NCBI GenBank assembly: GCA_023270095.1
Contig: JAGLSJ010000025.1
Span: 1 to 8,268, forward strand
DNA from: Minisyncoccota bacterium
GTDB taxonomy: Bacteria > Patescibacteriota > Minisyncoccia > JAHIHE01 > JAGLIN01
Direction of reading: 5' to 3'
Length of the DNA: 8,268 nucleotides
The notes under the pieces were generated by a model that saw nothing but the letters and a program-made list of their open reading frames with translations, did not search any database and was not told the DNA's origin. The position numbers were made by a program, and so were the translations under genes. Below are positions 1 to 6,222 of this stretch, piece by piece; position 1 is the stretch's first letter; each line of letters begins with the position of its first letter.

Positions 1-160
1 TTTGTGAAACAGTTTTTTCTTTCGTGTTTTCTTTATTAAGATAAAAATAAACAGAAGCTGAAACTAAAATAATAATAATTGATATTATTATTTTCTTTTT
101 AGTTATTTTAAATTTCGCACTACCTCTGGCTTTTTTACTTTCTTCTAGTATAGAATCCAT
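1..160 (-). CDS. N-terminal part of a membrane-anchored protein, possibly an efflux adaptor (partial)
   Basis: An open frame starts at ATG 160-158 and runs off the window at base 1, giving 53 codons with no stop. An in-frame TAA at 188-190 means the start cannot lie further upstream than that, and this is the first ATG after it. The peptide begins MDSILEESKKARGSAK, followed by a lysine cluster, then one hydrophobic segment at about residues 24-41 rich in Ile, then a polar stretch. This is a short basic cytoplasmic tail, a single membrane anchor and the start of an extracytoplasmic part. The gene follows the small anchored protein at 209-775 with a 48-bp gap and is probably in its operon. That layout is typical of HlyD/MacA-like adaptor proteins of ABC or RND efflux systems, but the diagnostic domains lie outside the window, so the function is inference. 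No clear Shine-Dalgarno sequence is present. Confidence 0.6.
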   Translation of the reverse strand, partial: MDSILEESKKARGSAKFKITKKKIIISIIIILVSASVYFYLNKENTKEKTVSQ

Positions 161-208
161 ATAATTTGTAATTAAAAAGTTGGTAAATTAATAATTCCCT
201 ACTTATTA

Positions 209-775
209 TTAATTAATTATCACAAAATTTGCAACATTTTTTTCTGTAATACTTACATCAATCCAAATCATAAGCATTTTGTCTTTAGTAATATCATTTA
301 ACGTAGCTTCAATCATTTCCCCATTCTCGTTCTTAAGCATTTTTACCCCAACCGGAATAATAACTTTTTCTTCTTCCGTACTCATACTCTTTAATATTTC
401 CAATCTAGCAGCAATATCCACATCATTTGTTTCCGTGTTTAATTGAGCACCACCCATACCCATGCCCATACCCATGCCTCCACCTGTTCCAGAAGCTGGC
501 CTTTGTTCTTTCTGGTTATCTATATTTTCATCTCCTTCTTCTGTATTATTATTTTCAGCAAAAGCTCGTCTCTCTATTTTTAGAACTGTAACTTCATTAC
601 CGATAACAGTTTTTACAATTCCTGAAATGTCTACTTTTTCTTCTGGTCTTTCAAAATCAGCGAACCTATTATTTCCTGAAATTTTATTATTTTCATTCTG
701 CCTATTACTATTTTGCCATACATATCCAAATAAAATAAAAGTAGCTAAAAATCCTATAATTATAATCTTTTTCAT
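209..775 (-). CDS. Small membrane-anchored protein with Met-Gly repeat, unknown function
   Basis: 188 residues. Residues 2-20 form a signal-anchor (two lysines, then an Ile/Phe/Leu-rich segment ending near Trp20). No lipobox cysteine is seen, so the protein is probably tethered outside the membrane. Residues 48-68 (VDISGIVKTVIGNEVTVLKI) and 127-187 look like beta strands of a small OB-like barrel. They are separated by an acidic, Asn/Glu-rich linker (about 70-95) and a Gly-Met run at 98-109. Similar small secreted proteins, with a V-x-G-x-V strand, a GMG-rich insert and a closing 'IPVGV...I' strand, occur from memory next to MacAB-type efflux genes in Firmicutes and candidate-phylum genomes; this is not checked. 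The next gene, 48 bp downstream, begins like a membrane adaptor, which fits. The start is fixed by an in-frame TAA at 785-787. No ribosome binding site is obvious. Methionine-rich runs can bind Cu(I) or Ag(I), but no function can be assigned. Confidence 0.8.
   Translation of the reverse strand: MKKIIIIGFLATFILFGYVWQNSNRQNENNKISGNNRFADFERPEEKVDISGIVKTVIGNEVTVLKIERRAFAENNNTEEGDENIDNQKEQRPASGTGGGMGMGMGMGGAQLNTETNDVDIAARLEILKSMSTEEEKVIIPVGVKMLKNENGEMIEATLNDITKDKMLMIWIDVSITEKNVANFVIIN
453..476 (-). repeat. Tandem 12-bp repeat encoding Met-Gly dipeptides
   Basis: Two exact copies of a 12-bp unit (plus strand CCCATACCCATG) lie head to tail at 453-464 and 465-476 inside the small anchored protein. 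They encode the alternating Met-Gly run at residues 101-108. Exact identity, including third positions, suggests slippage or recent duplication and predicts length variation between strains. Confidence 0.85.
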
Positions 776-926
776 AGAAATTGTTTACATTATTTAATTA
801 ATAACATTCCTTACCCTACTAATAATACAAAGCAAAACTATAATTTATTTCAAAAAATATTTTTTATCAAGCATCTTTCCAGTCACAAAATATTTTATCT
901 TTTACTTTGTAATTTATATTTAAAAT

Positions 927-955
927 AAATACCACTGACAGGGTCAGTAGTATTT
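927..955. repeat. 29-bp near-perfect inverted repeat in intergenic region
   Basis: Arms at 927-939 and 943-955 (13 bp each, one mismatch at the seventh base) flank a 3-bp AGG centre. The left arm reads AAATACCACTGAC and the right arm GTCAGTAGTATTT. It sits 151 bp upstream of the small anchored protein's start and 184 bp past the end of the Mur ligase gene. No long T-run follows on either strand, so it does not look like a standard terminator. A repressor operator, a REP-like extragenic palindrome or an RNA hairpin in the leader of the 209-775 gene are all possible. Confidence 0.75.
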
Positions 956-986
956 CCAATTAAACGATGTCTTTTTTCTTAAGGTA

Positions 987-1015
987 TTGACACACAAACA
1001 ATTAAAATATATAAT
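987..1015 (+). promoter_or_regulatory. Consensus sigma-70 promoter on the plus strand
   Basis: TTGACA at 987-992 and TATAAT at 1010-1015 are separated by exactly 17 bp, a full match to the bacterial housekeeping promoter. It points away from the 209-775 gene and towards the 3' end of the Mur ligase gene, against every coding gene in the window. Expected start of transcription is about 1021-1023. There is no ordinary gene downstream on this strand before the hairpin at 1092-1125. Confidence 0.65.
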
Positions 1016-1021
1016 AAACAA

Positions 1022-1125
1022 GTCGTTTTAAAATTATAATAATTTTTAGGAGAGGAAATTAATTATAAAAAACGCGTAATAAAAAATAAAAAAACAAAAC
1101 CGGGATAATGCCCGTGTTTTTGTTT
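1022..1125 (+). ncRNA. Candidate short transcript (small RNA or leader) from the orphan promoter
   Basis: This is the interval between the predicted start site of the 987-1015 promoter and the end of the hairpin at 1092-1125, about 100 nt. It contains a strong Shine-Dalgarno-like AGGAGAGG at 1048-1055, but no ATG, GTG or TTG at a usable distance. The only frame at good spacing (6 nt) would start at ATT 1062-1064 and stop after five codons at TAA 1077-1079. It may be a small regulatory RNA, a leader for a minimal peptide, or the promoter and ribosome binding site left after a gene was lost. No known RNA family is recognised. Confidence 0.25.
1083..1125 (-). terminator. Rho-independent terminator after the Mur ligase gene
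   Basis: A hairpin spans 1092-1125. The core pairs CGGG 1101-1104 with CCCG 1111-1114 around a 6-nt loop. It is extended by AAACAAAAC (1092-1100) against GTTTTTGTTT (1116-1125), with a single unpaired T on each of two places. On the minus strand it lies 13 nt past the ligase stop codon and is followed by a run of T residues (complement of the A-run at 1081-1094). The T-rich right arm could also let it work for plus-strand transcripts. Confidence 0.85.
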
Positions 1126-1138
1126 GGGCTAATTTTTA

Positions 1139-2431
1139 TTATATCCGATTTTTCAATGCTTCTCTTGTAATTTCTCTGTCATCCCATAGAATTTTTTCTT
1201 CTCCACAAACCATAAATTGTTCCGCTCCTTTTCCTGTAATAATTATCAAATCACCAGTTTGAGCTATATTAATTGCTTTTTGAATCGCCTCTTTTCGATC
1301 TGATATCCGAAAAAAAGTTTTTTCTGAAATTTTATTTTTAACCCCTGTAACAACTTGATTTATTATTTCCTCTGGATCTTCACTATATGGATCTTCATTG
1401 GTAATAATTACGATATCAGCATATTTATCAGCCAGCTCTCCGCCCTTAGCTCGATAAGTCTTGTCTCGATCTCCTGTTCCGCCTAAAACTGCAATCATTC
1501 TTTTTTGCACAGTAGGTTTTACAGCTTCATAAACATTTTTAAGTGAATCCGGAGAATGAGCATAATCGACGATAATTTCGAAATCTTGCCCTTCTTGAAT
1601 TTTTTCAAGTCTTCCAGGAATATTTTTTATCAACTCAAGAGCCTTTTTTATAGCAAATGGTTTGACATTCTCTGCCAATCCAACAGCCGTAGCTGCCAAA
1701 GAATTATAAACATTAAACTCGCCAATAAGTGGCAGTTGCACAGGCATCTTTCCTTTGTCGGTCTTAACTGAAAAATCTAATCCTTGTTTTTTCGAAACAA
1801 TGTCTTCTGCCTTAATTAATTTTGCATTTTCAATTTTCTTACAACCTTTCAACGAAAAGACATATTTTTTTGGACCCTCGAAATTCAAAAAGCTTCTCAA
1901 ATCTTCATCATCATAATTAATAATTATATTTTCTAAATCCTTGGTCATCAAAGCATTATGAGAGTTTTTATAGTTTTCATAAGTCTTGTGATAATCAAGA
2001 TGATCACTCATCATATTTGTCAAAACGACTGTTTTATATTTGACCCCCCAATGTCTAAATTGCACAAGCCCATGCGAAGAAATTTCCACAATCGCATAAT
2101 CACATTTTTCTTTAACAGCTTTTTTCAAGAATTTTTGAAGATAAAAAGAAGTTGTTGATGTCAGTTTTCTATCATTCAGCCATTTCCTTTCGCCAATTTG
2201 AAAATTCGCTGTAGAAAGCATCGCTACTTTATAACCACCTTCTTCCAAAACTTTGGCAATCATATTTGTGGTGGTCGTTTTTCCTTTTGTACCTGCCACC
2301 CCAATAATACGAATTTTTCTCTTCGGAGAACTATACATTAAAACAGCCAAAATAACCCTCAATTTATGAGTTAATAAAATAAAACTATAAGGTACAATTT
2401 TTCTCAACTTTTGTTTAATTCTATAAAGCAT
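1139..2431 (-). CDS. murE: Short MurE-like UDP-N-acetylmuramyl-peptide ligase
   Basis: 430 residues of the Mur ligase family, which joins an amino acid to a UDP-MurNAc-peptide using ATP in cytoplasmic peptidoglycan synthesis. Visible motifs: P-loop GTKGKTTT at 47-54, EISSHGL at 116-122, TNMMSDHLDYH at 138-148, GEFNVYNSLAA at 237-247, PGRLEKI...VDYAHSPDSL at 272-297, GGTGDRDKTYR at 317-327, TGKGAE at 399-404 and DDREI near 417-421. The spacing and wording match MurE rather than MurC, MurD or MurF. Two positions differ. The E. coli DNPR specificity motif is EDPY (346-349). The carbamylated lysine of MurE (E. coli Lys224) appears to be His158, both by hand alignment. The usual N-terminal domain of about 100 residues is reduced to 46 residues with a hydrophobic stretch (13-33). 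A TAA at 2447-2449 rules out a longer start. The amino acid added is uncertain. No Shine-Dalgarno sequence is present; a terminator follows. Confidence 0.9.
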   Translation of the reverse strand: MLYRIKQKLRKIVPYSFILLTHKLRVILAVLMYSSPKRKIRIIGVAGTKGKTTTTNMIAKVLEEGGYKVAMLSTANFQIGERKWLNDRKLTSTTSFYLQKFLKKAVKEKCDYAIVEISSHGLVQFRHWGVKYKTVVLTNMMSDHLDYHKTYENYKNSHNALMTKDLENIIINYDDEDLRSFLNFEGPKKYVFSLKGCKKIENAKLIKAEDIVSKKQGLDFSVKTDKGKMPVQLPLIGEFNVYNSLAATAVGLAENVKPFAIKKALELIKNIPGRLEKIQEGQDFEIIVDYAHSPDSLKNVYEAVKPTVQKRMIAVLGGTGDRDKTYRAKGGELADKYADIVIITNEDPYSEDPEEIINQVVTGVKNKISEKTFFRISDRKEAIQKAINIAQTGDLIIITGKGAEQFMVCGEEKILWDDREITREALKNRI

Positions 2432-2463
2432 ATTATTTTTTATTAATTAAAAAAAATTGTTAT

Positions 2464-2528
2464 GGAATTCAGCCTTCAGGCTGTTTTTTGGATTTGCAAC
2501 GGTTTTGAAACCCTAAAGGGTAAATTCC
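2464..2528. repeat. 65-bp composite palindromic element, REP-like
   Basis: Outer arms GGAATT (2464-2469) and AATTCC (2523-2528) are exact reverse complements. They enclose CAGCCTTCAGGCTG (2470-2483, 5-bp stem, 4-nt loop), GGTTTTGAAACC (2501-2512, 5-bp stem) and an overlapping ACCC/GGGT pair (2510-2521). Folded, it would be a multi-branched structure. On the plus strand the first hairpin is followed by six T residues, but no plus-strand gene ends here. It lies between the ATPase stop and the Mur ligase start. It resembles the extragenic repeats moved by REP-associated tyrosine transposases; copy number elsewhere cannot be judged from one window. Confidence 0.6.
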
Positions 2529-2592
2529 GATTTCTGCTTCGTATTTTAAAATAACAACTTGTGATAATCTAACAATAAAGCAATATAACAAT

Positions 2593-5292
2593 TTATCTAT
2601 TCTTCTTTTTAGCTAAATACAAATATTTAATAATCTCAATTATAACAAGTTCTACTACAAAAACAAATATCATCAAAGACCAGTCGGCGGTATTAAGTGG
2701 GACTGTTTTTAATATATTCTGAAAGAAAGGATGATATATTGCAAGCATTTGGAAAGCAAAAGAAACTACAACAGTTCCAATTAAATATTTATTTGAAAAC
2801 ATATTCTTCTGAAAAATTGAATGCCGAAGTGATCTAACAGAAAAAACATAAATCAAAGAATCAATCGCGAGAATTGAAAAAGTTATCGTATTCGCTCTAG
2901 CAAAATCTCCAGTCACATTAAAAACATACCAGAAAACCGCTAATGACAAAACTCCACTCGAAATACTTATTGCAGCTATTAATGTTTTAATTTCAGAATT
3001 AAGCAAAGGCTCACTTGTTTTACGCGGAGGCTCTTTCATAATATTATCTTCTTTGGGTTCCAAAGTTAGAGCAGAATTTGGAAGACCATCTGTTACAAGA
3101 TTAATCCAAAGAATTTGAACAGCAGTCAAAGGAAGAGCTATTTCCTTAGGAAGAAAAAGCAGTGCTCCCATAATTACGATAACCTCACTAAAACTATCAG
3201 AAATAAGATAAACAATAACTTTTCTAATATTCTCATATATAACTCTCCCTTGCTCAACGGCCGTTATGATAGTCTTTAAATTATTATCTAAAAGAATAAT
3301 ATCAGCAGTTCCCTTAGCAACTTCTGTTCCGCTACCAAGCGCAATTCCAATATCAGATGATTTCAGAGCTGGCGCATCATTCACTCCATCTCCTGTCATT
3401 GCCACAACTTCCCCCTTACTCTGTAAAGCATCTACAATCCTTGATTTATGATGAGGAGAAACGCGTGCATAAACTTTAATTTTCCCAACTATATTATTAA
3501 AATCCTTTGTACTCATTTGATCTAATCGATGTCCATCTAAAATATTATGATCTTCAACTCTCATCCCAAGTTCATTGGCTATAGTTTTTGCCGTGATACG
3601 ATTATCTCCAGTTATCATCACAATCCCAACTCCAGCATCTCTTGCAAGTTCAATAGTTTTTCTTGCTTCTGTTCTGATTGGATCTTTAATAGCAATTAAC
3701 CCTACAAAAATTAAATCATTAACCAATTCATCATCATTTTCTTCAATAAATTTTTCCGATATTTTTTCGTCATTAACATTTTTGAAAGCAACTCCGAGAA
3801 TTCTTAGTCCCTTTTTACTTAAATCTTCTTGACTCTTTTTCAAAAATTTCAAATTCTCTTCTGTCATTTTTTTCTTCTTCCCTTCAACCAAAACATACCG
3901 AGACCTATTTATTATCTCTTCTGGAGCACCTTTGACATAAACTTCATAATTATCAGAATCGGATTTATTCAGAGTAGCCATAAACTTTCTCTCCGAATTA
4001 AATGGAATTTCACCAATCCTTTTGTAATCACTTCTAATTTTCTGTGTATCAAAACCAACATTTAAACCAGAATACAAAAGAGCTTTTTCCGTATAATCAC
4101 CATGAATTTTCCATTTTTCGAAAGTTTCATGAGCATTTTCCACTATAGCATTATTGCAAATTATTCCAATCTTAACAGCAACCATGTGAGCTAATTTATG
4201 CTTTTCTTCTTCTATAACTTTATCTTTTAAATTTTTTGCAATCGAAAAAACTGAACTCATCGTAATAATATGATCAACCTGCATTTTTCCTTCGGTAAGT
4301 GTTCCAGTCTTATCTGTGCAAATTACCGTTGTACTACCAAGAGTTTCAGCTGCAACAAGCTTTCTGACTAACGAACCTTTTTTGAGAATTCTTTGCATTC
4401 CAATTGCCAAAACCACTGTCACGGCCACAAGCAAACCTTCGGGAATTGCAGCTACTGCCACAGCGATTGCAATTATAAATATTTCTTCAAAAGGAACGCC
4501 TCTGACTGACCCTATTATCAAAATAATAATCACTATTAAGAATGTTAACACTCCGAATAATTTACTGAAATTTGTCAATTGCTTTTGAAGAGGAGTATCT
4601 TCATCCTCTGTTTCTTTGAGTAGCTGCGCTATCTGACCAAATTTTGTTTCAACTCCAGTTGAAGTGACAATTATCATTCCTCTGCCCCTAGAGATTGCCG
4701 TTCCCATATAGGCCATATTGTCTTTACTTTGCCCAACTCCTTGCTTATCTTGAATATCTGAAGTCTTAGTTACTGGAACCGATTCTCCTGTTAAACTTGA
4801 TTCATCAACATCAAGCTCGTGGGCTTCTAGAATTCTACCATCCGCAGGAATTCGATCTCCAGCCCTAAGCACGATAACATCTCCAATAACAATGTCTTCA
4901 GAATTTATTTCCTTTTCAATTCCATCTCTAATCGCATATGATTTATGATGAACCATTTCTTTTAATTTCGCCAACGAATTTTCAGCCTTAGATTCTTGAA
5001 TAAATCCCACAATCGTATTTAAAAAAACCGCAAAAAGAATAACATATGCGTCAATCATCTCCCCTAAAACAAAAGAGATAAGTGCTGCAACTAAAAGAAT
5101 ATAAACTAAGGGACTCTTAAACTGATTTAAAAAGATTACTAAGGTAGTAAATTTCTTTTTTGTTGGAAGAGCATTCTTTCCATATTTTTTTAATCTTCTC
5201 TCGGCCTTATCTGAAGCAAGTCCATTGTGGGATGATTTTAAATTGTGTAAAACATCTTTCACGCTTAAATTATGCCAATTTTTTGTTTGCAT
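2593..5292 (-). CDS. P2-type cation-transporting ATPase, Ca2+-ATPase-like
   Basis: 899 residues, full length for a P2A/P2B pump, which exports cations across the cytoplasmic membrane through an aspartyl-phosphate intermediate. In order: N-terminal cation-ATPase domain (about 5-45); M1-M2 (about 50-100); actuator loop with TGES at 168-171; M3-M4 with IPEGL at 283-287; phosphorylation motif DKTGTLT at 327-333 (Asp327); nucleotide domain with KGAPEE at 454-459; hinge TGDN at 561-564; TGDGVNDAP at 633-641; then M5-M10 from about 690 to 893. Against rabbit SERCA, aligned by hand, site II is intact (Glu309=Glu285, Asn796=Asn731, Asp800=Asp735). In site I, Glu771=Glu703 and Thr799=Thr734 are kept, Asn768 is Ser700 and Glu908 is Asp811. 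M6 reads NLVTDGLP, the Ca2+-pump form rather than the Na+/K+ form. Ca2+ is the likeliest ion, though Mn2+ or others cannot be excluded. The start is fixed by a TAA directly before the ATG. No Shine-Dalgarno sequence is seen. Confidence 0.95.
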   Translation of the reverse strand: MQTKNWHNLSVKDVLHNLKSSHNGLASDKAERRLKKYGKNALPTKKKFTTLVIFLNQFKSPLVYILLVAALISFVLGEMIDAYVILFAVFLNTIVGFIQESKAENSLAKLKEMVHHKSYAIRDGIEKEINSEDIVIGDVIVLRAGDRIPADGRILEAHELDVDESSLTGESVPVTKTSDIQDKQGVGQSKDNMAYMGTAISRGRGMIIVTSTGVETKFGQIAQLLKETEDEDTPLQKQLTNFSKLFGVLTFLIVIIILIIGSVRGVPFEEIFIIAIAVAVAAIPEGLLVAVTVVLAIGMQRILKKGSLVRKLVAAETLGSTTVICTDKTGTLTEGKMQVDHIITMSSVFSIAKNLKDKVIEEEKHKLAHMVAVKIGIICNNAIVENAHETFEKWKIHGDYTEKALLYSGLNVGFDTQKIRSDYKRIGEIPFNSERKFMATLNKSDSDNYEVYVKGAPEEIINRSRYVLVEGKKKKMTEENLKFLKKSQEDLSKKGLRILGVAFKNVNDEKISEKFIEENDDELVNDLIFVGLIAIKDPIRTEARKTIELARDAGVGIVMITGDNRITAKTIANELGMRVEDHNILDGHRLDQMSTKDFNNIVGKIKVYARVSPHHKSRIVDALQSKGEVVAMTGDGVNDAPALKSSDIGIALGSGTEVAKGTADIILLDNNLKTIITAVEQGRVIYENIRKVIVYLISDSFSEVIVIMGALLFLPKEIALPLTAVQILWINLVTDGLPNSALTLEPKEDNIMKEPPRKTSEPLLNSEIKTLIAAISISSGVLSLAVFWYVFNVTGDFARANTITFSILAIDSLIYVFSVRSLRHSIFQKNMFSNKYLIGTVVVSFAFQMLAIYHPFFQNILKTVPLNTADWSLMIFVFVVELVIIEIIKYLYLAKKKNR

Positions 5293-5372
5293 TTATTTGG
5301 ATTTAATTTGTTTATTTTAACTAAAATTTAAACTCTTTATTACTAAAAATACCATAAATTCAGGTTTTGAGC

Positions 5373-5396
5373 AAAAAAAGAAGGAGATTAGCTCTC
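5373..5396 (-). terminator. Weak candidate terminator after the 208-residue methyltransferase
   Basis: Starting 28 nt past the stop codon at 5425, the minus strand carries a short GAGA/TCTC stem (5384-5387 with 5393-5396, 5-nt loop). It is followed by CTTC and a run of seven T residues (complement of 5373-5379). The stem is only 4 bp, so termination may be leaky and the ATPase may be partly co-transcribed. Confidence 0.3.
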
Positions 5397-5424
5397 TTTC
5401 ATTTTAAAATTTATGCTATATATA

Positions 5425-6051
5425 TTAACTTATTTGGATTTTCTGCAAAACATATAACACGCGATTACCGCATCTACATTCAGTTTCTACGCTTAACCTA
5501 GCTTCTGAGAAAAGTTGTTTATATCCTCCATATTTGAGAATATTATATCCTTTACTTTTCTCAGTCAAATTTAGTCCATAATGAACAAAAGAGTTCAAAA
5601 TGTTCAAAAACCAATTTTCATAAATCTCATCAACAATAACTATTTTCCCATTTGCTTTTAAGATCCTCATTGCCTCTGAAATCGCTGCTTTTTTACCATC
5701 CTCGTCCAATGCTTGAAGAAAGTAAAACATTGTCACAAGGTCAGAAGAATTTCCTCCTAAAGAAACTATTTTTTCAGTAGCATCTCCCGATATCCATGTC
5801 ATATTTTCCCTTACTTCACTGTTATCAACTTTCTTTGAAAATAAAGTGAAAAGATCAATACATGTCACCAAGCAACCAAGTCTCGCCATTTCTTTGGGTA
5901 TCTCTCCGTGTCCTGATCCAAAATCAACAATGTTATCTCTGGTTTCTATTCTTACACATCCAGTAAGATCCTTTACTAGCTTTTTCGCTCTTTTGTCGCG
6001 AAATTTCTGTGGCCATAGTAAATTTGCTATCCAATTAGATATATCTAACAT
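5425..6051 (-). CDS. Class I SAM-dependent methyltransferase (208 residues)
   Basis: A Rossmann-type methyltransferase of the Methyltransf_11/UbiE-like kind. Motif I is VDFGSGHGE at 42-50, which binds S-adenosylmethionine. The acidic residue ending strand 2 is Asp66 in VTCID. SGDAT at 88-92 and the hydrophobic strand with 'SSDLVTMFYFLQAL' at 102-115 follow. Then come the post-motif helix EAMRILKANG (126-135) and strand KIVIVDEI (136-143). The N-terminal 40 residues include a Trp-rich opening (NWIANLLWP) and a basic segment (FRDKRAKKL) that could contact substrate or membrane. The C-terminal 60 residues (from Trp147) hold the substrate cap, with a CRCG pair near 193-195. The substrate is unknown. 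The start is unambiguous: AAGGAGGA lies 9 nt upstream, and a TAG immediately precedes this ATG in frame. The upstream gene is closed by its own terminator, so this gene probably has a separate promoter. Confidence 0.88.
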   Translation of the reverse strand: MLDISNWIANLLWPQKFRDKRAKKLVKDLTGCVRIETRDNIVDFGSGHGEIPKEMARLGCLVTCIDLFTLFSKKVDNSEVRENMTWISGDATEKIVSLGGNSSDLVTMFYFLQALDEDGKKAAISEAMRILKANGKIVIVDEIYENWFLNILNSFVHYGLNLTEKSKGYNILKYGGYKQLFSEARLSVETECRCGNRVLYVLQKIQIS

Positions 6052-6068
6052 CTACATCAGTCCTCCTT
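6052..6068 (-). promoter_or_regulatory. Strong Shine-Dalgarno with an ATG-TAG minimal frame before the true start
   Basis: Reading the minus strand, AAGGAGGA (6068-6061) is followed by CTG, then ATG (6057-6055), TAG (6054-6052) and the gene's ATG (6051-6049). The first ATG is only 3 nt from the Shine-Dalgarno and is followed at once by a stop. The second has the favourable 9-nt spacing and opens the methyltransferase. This is the only canonical ribosome binding site in front of a gene in the window. Confidence 0.75.
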
Positions 6069-6171
6069 GTACGCCATTATCAATCAAGCTATTTTAAATT
6101 AATTGACAACAATACCTATTTAATAATATTAATAATAAATAAAAAATTTGTCAATAAATTAAACGATCAAC

Positions 6172-6208
6172 AAAAAATCTAGTGAACGTTGTTTCGCCAG
6201 ATTTTTTT
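6172..6208. terminator. Strong bidirectional rho-independent terminator
   Basis: The 9-bp arms AAAAAATCT (6172-6180) and AGATTTTTT (6199-6207) are exact reverse complements. Inside them further pairs form (GAA/TTC and a G-C pair, with one mismatch and one G-T wobble) around a 6-nt loop. The arms themselves supply the A-run and T-run for either strand. It begins 15 nt past the stop of the 330-residue methyltransferase on the minus strand and should end that transcript before the next gene. Confidence 0.85.
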
Positions 6209-6222
6209 ATTTAAATGAAATA

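Larger units (their letters stand above)
776..1138. other. 363-bp intergenic region between the Mur ligase and the small anchored protein
   Basis: No protein-coding frame is convincing on either strand. It holds the Mur ligase terminator (1083-1125), a consensus plus-strand promoter (987-1015), a Shine-Dalgarno-like site (1048-1055) and a 29-bp palindrome (927-955). The promoter of the small anchored protein should lie between about 800 and 930 on the minus strand. Several AT-rich -10-like hexamers are present there, but none has a good -35 at the right distance. Confidence 0.6.

Noticed and set aside
462..797. 111-codon plus-strand frame opposite the small anchored protein
   Set aside because: It is the antisense shadow of the 209-775 gene. 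Its Pro/Met run is the complement of the Gly-Met repeat, and it has no ribosome binding site.
2470..2489. Hairpin plus six T residues read as a plus-strand terminator
   Set aside because: No plus-strand gene or promoter leads into it, and it is better explained as part of the 65-bp composite palindrome.
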